DNA from: an uncultured cyanobacterium
Lineage (GTDB): Bacteria > Cyanobacteriota > Cyanobacteriia > Cyanobacteriales > Geitlerinemataceae
DNA: 36,445 nt
Assembly: GCA_937899645.1 (NCBI GenBank)
Contig: CALCCD010000125.1
Coordinates: 1-36,445, forward strand
Direction: 5' to 3'
Program-made: the position numbers and the translations under genes
Notes under the pieces: generated by a model
The model's database searches: none
Seen by the model: only the letters and a program-made list of their open reading frames with translations
Told to the model about the DNA's origin: nothing
Shown here: positions 7,668 to 16,296 of the stretch, piece by piece
Layout: the number at the start of each line of letters is the position of its first letter
Numbering within the stretch: position 1 is the stretch's first letter

Positions 7668-8630
7668 CTATGGCTCGAACTCTTCGCACTTTCCGCCGAG
7701 GTTTTTGGCGATCGAGCAGGTGTTGCTCACGAGCATCTTGATATAGGAGTCGCCATCGCTACCCGGTGCACCGATCGAGTCCGAGTACAGCATCGGCTCA
7801 GCCAATGCGACGCCCGCTTCCCGTGCGACAGTTTCGATGAGCTCCGGTGCGATCGTCGTTTCTGCAAAAATCGCCGGGACGCCCGCCGCACGAACTGCCT
7901 CCACGAGCTGCTGTACCGTCTGGGCGCTGGGTTGCTCCTCGGTGCTGATGCCGATTAGCGTGCCGATGACTTCTAGGCCGTAGGCATCGGCGTAGTACTG
8001 GAAGGCGTCGTGGGTCGTGACGATCGCGCGCACATCCTCCGGGATCGTCTCGATTTGCGCGCCGATCCAGCCGTCGAGGCGCTCTAGCTCGGCGATCAGC
8101 GCGTCGGCATTGGCCGCGAAAATCTCGGCGTCCTCCGGTTCCAGCTCGCTGAGCGAATCGCGCACTTGCTCGACCATGACAATCGCGTTTTCCACGTCGC
8201 CCCAGACGTGCGGGTCGGGGACGCTCTGGCCGTCTTCGTCCATTTCCAGCGGCTCGACGGTCTCGTTCAGCGCCAGGTACGGCACGCCGCTGCCCGCCCC
8301 GACGACCAGATCGATCAGCGCTGGTTCCAGGTTATGGCCGCCCACGAAGACGAAATCCGCCTGCTCGATCGTCAGGCTGTCGAGCGGGACGGGCTCGTAG
8401 ACGTGCGGGTCGTCTCCGGCCTCGAGCAGGCTTTGCAAGTCGATTTCCTCGCCACCGACGCGCGCCACCAGGTCGGCGACGATCGTATTGGTCGCGACCA
8501 CGTTGGGCTTTTCGGGGTCGTCCTCTAAAATTTCCGTGCCGCCACCGCAGGCTGCCGTCGCTAGTGCCAGCGTCAGCACCAGTGCGCGACCGAACCAGTC
8601 TTTACTGGATGCTCTGCCAAAGGTTTTCAT
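7668..8630 (-). CDS. Metal (Mn/Zn) ABC transporter substrate-binding lipoprotein, TroA/ZnuA family
   Basis: Cluster A-I solute-binding protein that captures Mn2+ or Zn2+ outside the cytoplasmic membrane. It opens with a basic N-terminus, a hydrophobic stretch and the lipobox LATAAC (about residues 23-28), giving a lipidated Cys28. Candidate metal ligands are in DPHVYEP (about 74-80), PHVWGD (about 142-147), THDAFQYY (third His) and YSDSIG (Asp near the C-terminus). The His-His-His-Asp pattern resembles TroA; the cyanobacterial MntC and PsaA type has Glu at the third place, so metal specificity is open. The STEEQPSAQ loop and IFAETTI strand are typical. It is divergent from the ATPase gene with a shared ~96-bp control region. 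No membrane permease gene is visible nearby. Confidence 0.88.
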   Translation of the reverse strand: MKTFGRASSKDWFGRALVLTLALATAACGGGTEILEDDPEKPNVVATNTIVADLVARVGGEEIDLQSLLEAGDDPHVYEPVPLDSLTIEQADFVFVGGHNLEPALIDLVVGAGSGVPYLALNETVEPLEMDEDGQSVPDPHVWGDVENAIVMVEQVRDSLSELEPEDAEIFAANADALIAELERLDGWIGAQIETIPEDVRAIVTTHDAFQYYADAYGLEVIGTLIGISTEEQPSAQTVQQLVEAVRAAGVPAIFAETTIAPELIETVAREAGVALAEPMLYSDSIGAPGSDGDSYIKMLVSNTCSIAKNLGGKCEEFEP

Positions 8631-8726
8631 AAAGTTCTCACGTTTTTCATATTCTTCTCATTATTGTCGTATTTCTGGCTAAACTGGTAAGTGCAACACC
8701 GCCGATCGCCGCGCGATCGTCCTGTC

Positions 8727-9518
8727 ATGCCACTGCTAGATCGCACCGCCCGAGACTCGAGCCGCCAATATCCGAGCAACCTGCGCGCCTTGCCGCAGAT
8801 AATCTCGATCGAAAACCTCGGCGTTTCGTACCGGGAGGTCGAGGCCCTGCGCAATGTAAATTTGACGGTGAAGTCCGGACGAATGACGGGCATTATCGGC
8901 CCCAATGGCGCGGGCAAAAGCACGTTCGTCAAGGCGATGCTCGGTCTAGTGCAAGCGACGGCGGGGCGGGCGACTTTCGGCGGGCGCGATCTCGCACGGC
9001 AGCGCGACCGTATCGCCTACGTGCCGCAGCGATCGGCGATCGACTGGACGTTTCCGGCGACGGTACGCGATGTGGTGATGATGGGCCGCGTGCGCAAAAC
9101 GGGCTGGTTTCGCCGCTTCTCGCCGACGAGCCGCCGCGCCGCGCTGGTCGCGATCGAGCGGGTTGGGATGAGCGAATTTCTCGATCGCCCGATCGGCAAC
9201 TTGTCCGGCGGGCAGCAGCAGCGGGTATTCCTGGCGCGATCGCTGGCGCAGGAGGCCGATATCTTCTGCTTTGACGAGCCGTTCGCGGGCGTCGATAAAA
9301 AGACCGAGGCGGTGCTATTTCAGATTTTTCGCGAGCTGGCTGATGCCGGTCGCGTGGTGCTGGTGGTGAATCACGATCTGGGCGAGTCGATCGCGCAGTT
9401 CGACGACCTGATTTTGCTCAACCGCGAGGTTATCGCCAGCGGTAGCCGCACCAGCGTCATGCAGACGGAAAAAATCGAGCGCGCATACGGCGGCCACGTC
9501 AGCTTCTACGCCGCATAG
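8727..9518 (+). CDS. Metal ABC transporter ATP-binding protein (MntA/ZnuC-like)
   Basis: Cytoplasmic ATPase that would drive Mn/Zn import together with the divergent binding protein. The fold runs IISIENLGVSYREVEALRNV, Walker A GPNGAGKS, Q-loop YVPQRSAIDWTFPATV, signature LSGGQQQR, Walker B IFCFDEPF, D-loop AGVDKKT and the switch histidine in VVNHDLGE. SAIDWTFP after the Q-loop is typical of the metal-transporter ATPases. I use ATG 8727; an in-frame GTG at 8691 would add 12 residues, and the conserved domain starts only at about residue 24. The usual partner, a MntB/ZnuB permease, does not follow: an O-methyltransferase comes next after an 81-bp gap. Confidence 0.9.
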   Translation: MPLLDRTARDSSRQYPSNLRALPQIISIENLGVSYREVEALRNVNLTVKSGRMTGIIGPNGAGKSTFVKAMLGLVQATAGRATFGGRDLARQRDRIAYVPQRSAIDWTFPATVRDVVMMGRVRKTGWFRRFSPTSRRAALVAIERVGMSEFLDRPIGNLSGGQQQRVFLARSLAQEADIFCFDEPFAGVDKKTEAVLFQIFRELADAGRVVLVVNHDLGESIAQFDDLILLNREVIASGSRTSVMQTEKIERAYGGHVSFYAA

Positions 9519-9599
9519 CTCGAGTCGAGTCAGCTAATTCGGCTGCGTAGACATCTTGCTCGCCATCCGCATTCGCCTCCATCTTTCAAACTTTATCCG

Positions 9600-10262
9600 A
9601 TGAACGACAAAGCCCTCGGCTTATCCCCAGAACTACTCGACTATCTCTGCGCTAACTCCCTGCGCGAACCGGAACTCCTGCAACAACTGCGCGAGGAGAC
9701 GGCGAAACTGCCCGCAAGCCTGATGCAGATCGCGCCGGATCAGGGGCAGTTTATGGCGTGGTTGGTGAAGGCGATCGGGGCGAAGCGGACGCTGGATATT
9801 GGCGTGTTCACCGGCTACAGCTCGCTGGTGGTGGCGCTGGCATTGCCGGAGGGCGGGCAGGTGGTGGCCTGCGATCGCGACCCGAAAGCGACCGAGATCG
9901 CGCGGCGTTACTGGCAGATGGCGGGTGTGGCCGATCGCATCGATTTTCGGCTGGCTCCGGCACTAGATACGCTCGATCGCCTGCTTGCCGACGGCCAGCG
10001 CGATCGCTTCGATTTTGCGTTTATCGATGCCGACAAGAGCAATTACGTCAACTACTACGAGCGCTGTTTGCAGCTCGTCCGACCTGGCGGCACGATTGCG
10101 ATCGATAACGTCCTCTGGTCGGGGCGCGTCGCCGATCCCACCGACACCGACAAAAGCACCGAGGCGATTCGGGCCTTTAACGCCAAGCTTTACGCTGACG
10201 ATCGCATCGATTTGAGCCTGCTGCCGATCGCCGACGGTCTGACCCTGGCGCGCCGACGCTAA
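9600..10262 (+). CDS. Class I SAM-dependent O-methyltransferase (caffeoyl-CoA OMT-like)
   Basis: A 220-residue methyltransferase that transfers a methyl group from SAM to a hydroxyl, probably of a catechol-like substrate, using a divalent cation. The sequence shows motif I LDIGVFTGYSSLVVALALPE (about 61-80), the acidic SAM-ribose contact VVACDRDP, the metal-binding acidic motif FAFIDADKSNYVNYYE (about 138-153) and DNVLWSGRVADP, all characteristic of the caffeoyl-CoA/catechol O-methyltransferase family. Length is standard. The physiological substrate in cyanobacteria is uncertain. It appears to be a stand-alone gene. Confidence 0.9.
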   Translation: MNDKALGLSPELLDYLCANSLREPELLQQLREETAKLPASLMQIAPDQGQFMAWLVKAIGAKRTLDIGVFTGYSSLVVALALPEGGQVVACDRDPKATEIARRYWQMAGVADRIDFRLAPALDTLDRLLADGQRDRFDFAFIDADKSNYVNYYERCLQLVRPGGTIAIDNVLWSGRVADPTDTDKSTEAIRAFNAKLYADDRIDLSLLPIADGLTLARRR

Positions 10263-10466
10263 AAAGTTTCGCGCTCGGGGCGCTCGGGGCGCTCGATACC
10301 TTCATCACCCCCTTCCGGATGCCTAGCAGGATAGGGCGTAAAAGAGAGACCGATTGCTTCTACCCTTCGCGTCGCCGCACGCGCGAGCGTAGTGTTTCCC
10401 ACCGATTGGCCGGTAACGAATCCGGATAAAATCGACTCAGGCAACCTTCTCCCCCAAACTTCACGC

Positions 10467-12047
10467 ATGGACTGGACGAGCCCGCTCCGATCGCAACAGG
10501 TCGGCTTTATCGACCGCCTCACGCATACCCTCGACGAGCGCGCCCCCCACTCCACTGGACTGTTGGCAGCGACTTACGATGCGAACGACGACGCAAGCCG
10601 CGACGCTCGATCGCAGCTCGAGCAACTCTCTTTCGACAGCAGGGCCGCTGGCGAGTTGCGGGCAGTCGGCCGCGAGCTCATTTTGCAGTCTGACCCGTCG
10701 CTGCCGGTGCGCGAGCTGCTGCTGATTTACCTGCGCGAGCAGTTGACTCAAATGACGCTGACGCGGGCGCTCGGCGCGGCGATCGACGTTAAGCAAACCG
10801 AGGACTACCTCGATCTCGAGCGCTTCGGACGGTTCGATATCGACCTCAGCGCGATCGCCCAAAGCGCTGCCGAGGCTCAACCGCTGCGCCTGCGCGTCTT
10901 GCTTTGCGAGGGAGAACAGCCGATCGAGTCGCTGTCGTGGCCGTGCGATCGAGGCACGGCCCAGGCCGACCTGGTGGTGTGCCTGTGGATCCGCGAGCCC
11001 GTCACCGAGAGGGGCAATGCCTACCGGGTCGTGCTGGCGGGCTTCCTGCCAAAGCCGCCGCGCGTCCGCAACGAGCCCGTCTCGATCGCGATCGGCGATT
11101 TGCTCTATATTGGCGGACTACCGTACTGGCTGGAAGCGAGCGCGGGCGCGGACATTGGCGAGCCGGAAATCGACACCAGCTGGTTCCAGACGCTGACTAG
11201 TGCCTCGAATTACGTTTATCCCTTCGCGCTGGGGGCGGACGGTAGAACGATCGCCAGCAGTAGCTACGACGGCAGTCTGCGCATCTGGACGACGGAAAAT
11301 ACCGAGCTTATCGCCTCGCTCGCGGGGCCGGTACGCTCGATCTCGCCCGCCTCGACTTCCTCGGGCAGCCACTCGCTCAGCACCGACACCGCCGATAAAA
11401 ATATGGAGCTGTGGCGATCGGGCAGCGCGCTGCTCGCCAAGCATCTGGTCGGCCACCCGAGCCGCATTAGTGCCGTCACCCTCTCGCCGAGCAGCAAGTT
11501 GGCGATCGTCGGCTGCGATGACGGCTCGATCGCGATTTGGGACGTCGAAACGGGCCAAAGCCTGCGCAAGCTGCCCGCCCACCGCACGTCGGTGAAGGCG
11601 CTGGTAGCGTCAATTGACGAGACGCTGCTGGTCTCTAGCGCCACCGATCGCACCCTGAAGGTGTGGGAGTTGGCGACGGGCGAGCTGCGCTTCGACCTCG
11701 AATGCAGCAGCGACGTAACGATCGCCCTGTCGCTCGACAGCGATCGCAACCTGCTGGTCAGCGGCTCCCAGTCCGGTCGAATTTCTATCTGGGATCTGAC
11801 CGACGGCAGCCTCCAGCGCGAAATCGCCGCCCACGCCGGTGTCGTCCAGTCGCTGACGATTTCCCCCGACGGCCAGCAAATCGCCAGCGCCAGCGTCGAG
11901 CGCACGATCAAGCTCTGGGATCTGACGAGTGGCGATCGCGACGCCACCCTAACCGGCCACCCGACGCCGCTCGTCGCCCTCGCGCCCCAATCTGGTAGCC
12001 AGTGGCTCGATCTCAGCTTATTCCAGCACCAGCAGCCGGGGTGGTAG
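10467..12047 (+). CDS. WD40 repeat protein with an unrecognised N-terminal domain
   Basis: A two-part protein of about 526 residues. The first ~245 residues form a domain I cannot name (DUF1822-like is possible). It contains LLIYLREQLTQMTLTRALGA and RVVLAGFLPKPPRV and has no signal peptide or membrane segment. From about residue 250 there are WD40 blades ending in ASSSYDGSLRIW, DTADKNMELW, VGCDDGSIAIW, VSSATDRTLKVW, VSGSQSGRISIW and ASASVERTIKLW, then a partial repeat GHPTPLVALAP. That is six clear blades plus a fragment, fewer than a closed seven-blade propeller. WD40 propellers act as protein-interaction platforms; the partner is unknown. I use ATG 10467; an in-frame ATG at 10392 would add 25 residues. 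Confidence 0.8.
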   Translation: MDWTSPLRSQQVGFIDRLTHTLDERAPHSTGLLAATYDANDDASRDARSQLEQLSFDSRAAGELRAVGRELILQSDPSLPVRELLLIYLREQLTQMTLTRALGAAIDVKQTEDYLDLERFGRFDIDLSAIAQSAAEAQPLRLRVLLCEGEQPIESLSWPCDRGTAQADLVVCLWIREPVTERGNAYRVVLAGFLPKPPRVRNEPVSIAIGDLLYIGGLPYWLEASAGADIGEPEIDTSWFQTLTSASNYVYPFALGADGRTIASSSYDGSLRIWTTENTELIASLAGPVRSISPASTSSGSHSLSTDTADKNMELWRSGSALLAKHLVGHPSRISAVTLSPSSKLAIVGCDDGSIAIWDVETGQSLRKLPAHRTSVKALVASIDETLLVSSATDRTLKVWELATGELRFDLECSSDVTIALSLDSDRNLLVSGSQSGRISIWDLTDGSLQREIAAHAGVVQSLTISPDGQQIASASVERTIKLWDLTSGDRDATLTGHPTPLVALAPQSGSQWLDLSLFQHQQPGW

Positions 12048-12091
12048 TGGCTGCCGGATTGGGGCGGATTGCCGATCTTCCCCGAAACGCG

Positions 12092-12712
12092 CTATGCCTC
12101 GCGCACCAGCACCCCGTTTAGGAAAATATCCGACAGCCCTTCCGCCATCGCCTTCATTGACTCCGGTGTGGCGGCATCGTCTTGGATCGTGTCGTGGCTA
12201 AAGCCCGCCACCATAAACAGCCCCAGGAAGACATGGGCGATCAGGCGCGCGTCGAGCGGGCGGTAAACGCCGCGATCGATGCCCGTCTGCACGAACGCCT
12301 CGGCCACGTCGGTCATCTTGGCGATCGTGTCGCGCTGGATTTGCTCGCGTAGCTCTGGATGAAATTGGGCTTCTAGGAAGCACACGCGGAACAGGTCGTT
12401 GTTCTCGCGCAGGTGCAGCATCCGGCGGCGCATCATCTGCGCGACGGCCTTGTAGCTGCCCATTTCGCTCAGCTCTGTAAGCAGATCGGTGAGGATATCG
12501 ATCCAGCCCGCTGTCGCCACTTCGACCAAAACTGCCTTTTTGTTGTCAAAATGTCTGAAGAGCGTCCCCTCAGCAACACCGGCGGCCTGCGCGATCGCGC
12601 GTGTGGTCGTACCGTCGTACCCCGTGCGGGCGAACAAGTGGCGGGCGGCACTCAAAATCTTTTGGTGCGTCGTCGCTTCTCGCGTGGGAGGCGAAGCTGA
12701 AACTGTTTTCAT
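12092..12712 (-). CDS. TetR/AcrR family transcriptional regulator
   Basis: A 206-residue TetR repressor. The DNA-binding domain reads KILSAARHLFARTGYDGTTTRAIAQAAGVAEGTLFRHFDNKKAVLVEV, about residues 17-64, a textbook TetR helix-turn-helix. The C-terminal helical domain includes FLEAQFHPELREQIQRDTIAKM and AHVFLGLFMVAGFSHD. The ATG at 12712 is preferred because the HTH begins shortly after; a longer in-frame start at 12751 would add 13 residues. It is divergent from the M16 peptidase pair, sharing a ~146-bp control region with inverted repeats, so it may regulate the peptidases and itself. Ligand unknown. Confidence 0.88.
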   Translation of the reverse strand: MKTVSASPPTREATTHQKILSAARHLFARTGYDGTTTRAIAQAAGVAEGTLFRHFDNKKAVLVEVATAGWIDILTDLLTELSEMGSYKAVAQMMRRRMLHLRENNDLFRVCFLEAQFHPELREQIQRDTIAKMTDVAEAFVQTGIDRGVYRPLDARLIAHVFLGLFMVAGFSHDTIQDDAATPESMKAMAEGLSDIFLNGVLVREA

Positions 12713-12780
12713 GGGGATAACCACTGTTCGTAAACGTATTGTGTGCGACACGGTGGTTCGCGAGTCCCGGCTTTTTATAG

Positions 12781-12796
12781 AACGTCACCGCACGTT
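12781..12796. promoter_or_regulatory. Inverted repeat AACGT-N6-ACGTT, candidate TetR operator
   Basis: Perfect 5-bp arms (12781-12785 and 12792-12796) with a 6-base spacer, in the gap between the divergent tetR and M16 genes. Another dyad, GTGT-GCG-ACAC, lies close by at about 12740-12750. Size and position suit a TetR-family operator, but short dyads also arise by chance. Confidence 0.35.
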
Positions 12797-12858
12797 ACAT
12801 AAGTCTTCAGTTCACCACGACTTCTGCTGAATTTATTCCTGTTCGGAGTTTTGTTTCT

Positions 12859-14421
12859 ATGCGATCGGTAAATTTTTGGAGAGTTTTTCCACGGCTGAGT
12901 CACGTTCGGCGATCGGCGATTGCCGTTAGTTTGGCCGCAATTTGCGCGATCGCGGTGTGGTCTGTGCCCGGCGTCGCCCGCGCTGCCGATTCCTATATCC
13001 AGCGCACGATCGATCGCGTGACGGACTTCACGCTCGACAACGGCATGAAATTTATCGTCCTGGAGCGCCACGAAGCTCCGACGATTTCGTTTATTACCTA
13101 CGCCAATGTGGGCGGCGTGGACGAGCCCGTCGGCAAAACCGGCATCGCTCACTTTTTAGAGCACCTGGCTTTCAAAGGCACGACGCGAATCGGCACCACC
13201 GACTACGCCGCCGAAGCTCCGCTGCTCGATCGCCTCGACGAACTTCACGACGAGATCGAGCGCAAAAAGGCTGCTGCGGGCGACTCGTCCGGGGGGATCG
13301 CGGCCCTAGAGGCCGAATTCGCCGCACTCGAAACCGAGGCCAGCAGTTACGCCGTCCAGAACGAGTTCGGCCAGATCGTCCAGCGATCGGGTGGTGTCGG
13401 CCTGAATGCCACGACCTCGTCCGACGCGACGCGCTATTTCTACAGCTTCCCGTCTAACAAGCTGGAGCTGTGGATGTCCCTCGAATCCGAGCGTTTCCTC
13501 GATCCGGTGTTCCGCGAGTTCTACAACGAGCAGCAGGTGATCCTCGAAGAGCGCCGTCTGCGTACGGATAACTCGCCGATCGGCGCGACGATCGAAACTT
13601 TTCTCGATACGGCCTTTGCCGTCCACCCCTACAGCCAGCCGACGATCGGCACGGCAGAAGATATCGCGAACCTGACCCGCGCCGATATCCGCGACTTTTT
13701 CGAGACCTACTACGTGCCGAATAACCTGACCGTGGCGATCGTCGGTGACGTCGATCCCGACGAAGTGCGCGAACTGGCTGAGGTCTACTTCGGGCGCTAC
13801 GAGCGCGGCTCCGAGCCGCCCCAGGTTACGGAAGTCGAGCCCGTTCAAACCGAGCCGCGATCGATCGAAGTCCGCATGCAGAGCGAGCCGTGGTACATCG
13901 AAGGCTACCACCGCCCCGCCCTCGACCACCCGGATAACGCCACCTACGACGCGATCGCCGCGATCCTCAGCGATGGTCGCACCTCGCGCCTCTACCGCTC
14001 GCTGGTGCAGGACAAACAAATCGCACTGTTTGCCGAGGGCTTTAACGGTTTTCCCGGCGATCGCTACCCGAACCTGATGCTGTTCTACGGCCTGACCGCA
14101 CCGGGCAGCAGCGTCGATGACGTGGAAGTGGCGCTGCACGACGAAATCGAGCAGCTCAAAGCTGAGCCCGTCAACGAAGTGGAACTCGATCGCGCCAAAA
14201 CTCAAGCGCGGGCGGCACTGCTGCGAGCGCTCGACTCCAACAGCGGCATGGCTTCCTCGCTGGTGGAGTATCAAGCGAAAACCGGCGACTGGCACAACCT
14301 GTTCGACCAAATCGAGGCGATCGAGGCCGTCACGACCGACGATATTCTCCGCGTCGCCAATGCCACCTTTAACGAAGGCAACCGCACCGTTGCCCGCCTG
14401 CTGCCCCTCGACGAGTCCTAA
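12859..14421 (+). CDS. M16-family zinc metallopeptidase (active subunit), exported
   Basis: A 520-residue pitrilysin/processing-peptidase-type protease. The N-terminus has a basic stretch and a hydrophobic segment ending GVARAADS, a signal peptide cut near residue 42. The inverted zinc motif is intact: H98-F-L-E101-H102 in HFLEHLAFKGT. The third ligand is expected in the glutamate-rich VILEERRLRTD. Between them lies a lysine- and glutamate-rich insertion (about 128-165) that looks coiled. The C-terminal half contains GFNGFPGDRYPNLMLFYG and the M16C-type tail. It lies 98 bases upstream of a second M16 homologue lacking the zinc motif, so the two probably form a heterodimer that degrades peptides in the periplasm or cleaves a specific substrate. 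Confidence 0.9.
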   Translation: MRSVNFWRVFPRLSHVRRSAIAVSLAAICAIAVWSVPGVARAADSYIQRTIDRVTDFTLDNGMKFIVLERHEAPTISFITYANVGGVDEPVGKTGIAHFLEHLAFKGTTRIGTTDYAAEAPLLDRLDELHDEIERKKAAAGDSSGGIAALEAEFAALETEASSYAVQNEFGQIVQRSGGVGLNATTSSDATRYFYSFPSNKLELWMSLESERFLDPVFREFYNEQQVILEERRLRTDNSPIGATIETFLDTAFAVHPYSQPTIGTAEDIANLTRADIRDFFETYYVPNNLTVAIVGDVDPDEVRELAEVYFGRYERGSEPPQVTEVEPVQTEPRSIEVRMQSEPWYIEGYHRPALDHPDNATYDAIAAILSDGRTSRLYRSLVQDKQIALFAEGFNGFPGDRYPNLMLFYGLTAPGSSVDDVEVALHDEIEQLKAEPVNEVELDRAKTQARAALLRALDSNSGMASSLVEYQAKTGDWHNLFDQIEAIEAVTTDDILRVANATFNEGNRTVARLLPLDES

Positions 14422-14519
14422 GCCGACCCATACAGACCTCAGCGGTTTCCCAAACCTTAGAGGTCGCTCGCACTTGCCGCATCATCGCTCGCCCTGCATT
14501 TCGTAAAACTTTGGCTGTC

Positions 14520-16049
14520 ATGATTTCTCTGCTGCGCCGCTTCTCGAATCGACTCTCCCGACTGTTCCGCGCGCTCCGCTCCGGCTCGACGCTGCGATCG
14601 CTCGGCATCGGCCTTTTCGGTCTGCTGACCGCTGCCGCGATCGTGCTGCTCCAGCCCCAAGCTTCGGCCGCAGCCACCCCGCACCACTACACTGAGCTAG
14701 AGTTTCCCCCCCTCTCGGAAATCCAGCTCCCCGACTACACCCGCGTCCAGCTAGACAACGGCGTGATTCTCTACCTCGTTGAAGATCGCGAGCTTCCCCT
14801 AGTCAGCGGCTTCGCGACGATTCGCACGGGCTCGCGCCTCGAACCAGCGGAGAAAACGGGCCTCGCGGGTCTCACCGGCACGCTGATGCGGACGGGCGGC
14901 ACGACGAGCCGCAGCGCCGACGAAATCGACCTAACCTTGGAGCAGATCGCCGCTTCGGTGGAAACCTCGATCGGCACGACCGCCGGTTCCGCCAGCTTTA
15001 GCGCCCTGAGCGAAGACCTCGACACCGTATTTGAAATCTTCGCCGACGTACTGCAAAACCCCGCGTTCGACGCCGATAAGCTGGCGCTGGCGAAGAACCA
15101 AGCCAACGGCAGCATCGCCCGCCGCAACGACGATCCTGACGATATCGCCGGTCGCGAGCTAAATAAATTGATCTACGGCGACGGCAGCCCCTACGCTCGC
15201 ACGATCGAATACTCGACCCTCGCCAATATCGATCGCCAGGATCTCATCGACTTTTACAAGGCTAATATCAGTCCCGATCGCATCATCCTCGGCCTCGTCG
15301 GCGACTTCGACGCCGAGACCATGAAGCAAAAAGCGAACGAGCAGTTCGGCCGTTGGCAGCCTGCCACCAGTGCCGCGCCCGCCGTCCCGGTGGCCGACCC
15401 GAGCGAAAATCCCGGCCTGTTCTTCGTCGATCGCCCCGAACTGACCCAGAGCTACGTACAGATGGGCCATATCGGCGGCCTGCGAAACAGCCCCGACTAC
15501 GCCCAGCTCGGCGTGATGAACGGCGTACTAAACGGCTTTGGCGGCCGCATGTTCGACGAGGTGCGATCGCGCCAGGGTCTGGCTTACAGCGTCTACGCCG
15601 CCTGGAGCGCCAACTACGACTACCCCGGTATCTTTATCGCGGGCGGCCAAACCCAGTCGGAAAACACCGTCGATTTTATTCGCGCCATCCGCACCGAAAT
15701 CGATCGCATCCGCAACGTGCCGATCGACCCCGACGAACTCAAAGCCGCTCAGGACAAAACCCTCAACTCGTTTATCTTCAACTTCGCCGACCCGGCCCAG
15801 ACCCTCTCGCGCCTGGTTCGCTACGAGTACTACGGTTACCCGTCGGACTTTATTTTCCAGTACCAGCGCGGCGTGGCGGAAACCACCATCGAAGACGTAC
15901 AGCGCGTCGCCCGCACGTACCTGAACCCCGACGAGCTGACGATCCTCGTGGTCGGTAGCTCGGAGCAAATCGAGCCGCCCCTCGACACGCTCGCGAGCGA
16001 TCGCAGCGTCCAAACCCTCGACGTAACAATTCCCGAACCCACCAGCTAG
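14520..16049 (+). CDS. M16-family peptidase homologue, zinc motif lost (partner subunit), exported
   Basis: A 509-residue M16 protein paired with the preceding gene. The N-terminus is basic and then hydrophobic (IGLFGLLTAAAIVLLQPQASAAA), a signal peptide. Where the active partner has HFLEH, this one reads EKTGLAGLTGTLMRTGGTTS, so the zinc-binding His/Glu residues are gone. The C-terminal half contains GFGGRMFDEVRSRQGLAYSVYAAWS, the Arg/Tyr-type substrate-binding segment kept in non-catalytic M16 subunits. In mitochondrial processing peptidase and bacterial M16B pairs, one chain supplies zinc and the other the Arg/Tyr pair; the same arrangement is inferred here. The ATG is at 14520; an in-frame TTG at 14511 is less likely. 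It is probably cotranscribed with the upstream gene. Confidence 0.88.
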   Translation: MISLLRRFSNRLSRLFRALRSGSTLRSLGIGLFGLLTAAAIVLLQPQASAAATPHHYTELEFPPLSEIQLPDYTRVQLDNGVILYLVEDRELPLVSGFATIRTGSRLEPAEKTGLAGLTGTLMRTGGTTSRSADEIDLTLEQIAASVETSIGTTAGSASFSALSEDLDTVFEIFADVLQNPAFDADKLALAKNQANGSIARRNDDPDDIAGRELNKLIYGDGSPYARTIEYSTLANIDRQDLIDFYKANISPDRIILGLVGDFDAETMKQKANEQFGRWQPATSAAPAVPVADPSENPGLFFVDRPELTQSYVQMGHIGGLRNSPDYAQLGVMNGVLNGFGGRMFDEVRSRQGLAYSVYAAWSANYDYPGIFIAGGQTQSENTVDFIRAIRTEIDRIRNVPIDPDELKAAQDKTLNSFIFNFADPAQTLSRLVRYEYYGYPSDFIFQYQRGVAETTIEDVQRVARTYLNPDELTILVVGSSEQIEPPLDTLASDRSVQTLDVTIPEPTS

Positions 16050-16076
16050 CGCGGTATCGAAGCCAAAATTCGGGAT

Positions 16077-16114
16077 ATTCGGGAGCGGCGCACAGCGGTG
16101 CGCCGCTCCCGAAT
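16077..16114. repeat. Perfect 16-bp-stem hairpin after the M16 pair
   Basis: Left arm 16077-16092 begins ATTCGGGAGCGG, loop CAGCGG 16093-16098, right arm 16099-16114 is its exact complement. No T-run follows on the plus strand, so it is not a classical terminator for the M16 genes, though it may still act as a 3' end or processing hairpin. The inner part GGCGCACAGCGGTGCGCC recurs in degenerate form at 16374-16393, which suggests a dispersed palindromic repeat. Confidence 0.7.
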
Positions 16115-16153
16115 GGCCGCCGCGCAGAGTTCGAGAAAACGCTTGCCAAAACC

Positions 16154-16182
16154 TTGACGCTCCTTTACGGGCTCGTTATATT
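16154..16182 (+). promoter_or_regulatory. Near-consensus sigma-70 promoter of tRNA-Gln
   Basis: The -35 box is TTGACG (16154-16159), the spacer is exactly 17 bases, and the -10 box is TATATT (16177-16182). Transcription would start around 16189, some 14 bases before the tRNA 5' end. Confidence 0.75.
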
Positions 16183-16202
16183 ATTTAGGCGCAAAGACGC
16201 AA

Positions 16203-16274
16203 TGGGGCGTCGCCAAGCGGTAAGGCAGCGGGTTTTGGTCCCGCCATTCGGAGGTTCGAATCCTTCCGCCCCAG
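16203..16274 (+). tRNA. trnQ-UUG: tRNA-Gln (anticodon TTG)
   Basis: The 72-base cloverleaf can be folded by eye. The acceptor stem TGGGGCG (16203-16209) pairs with CGCCCCA (16267-16273), including the U1-A72 pair usual for glutamine tRNA, with discriminator G at 16274. The D arm is CGCCAAGCGGTAAGGCA. The anticodon stem GCGGG/CCCGC encloses the loop TTTTGGT with anticodon TTG at 16235-16237. The T arm contains GGTTCGAATCC. CCA is not encoded. The gene has its own promoter and terminator. In most cyanobacteria the glutaminyl-tRNA is made through Glu-tRNA(Gln) amidation. Confidence 0.96.
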
Positions 16275-16296
16275 TTTTAAAATCAGAGCCACGTCG

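Noticed and set aside
10270-10297. Tandem GCGCTCGGG repeats after the O-methyltransferase
   Set aside because: Only about 2.5 short units, no hairpin with T-run; probably chance in GC-rich DNA.
13306-14310. Long minus-strand open frame opposite the first M16 gene
   Set aside because: No motif, biased composition, and the M16 peptidase on the plus strand accounts for the region.
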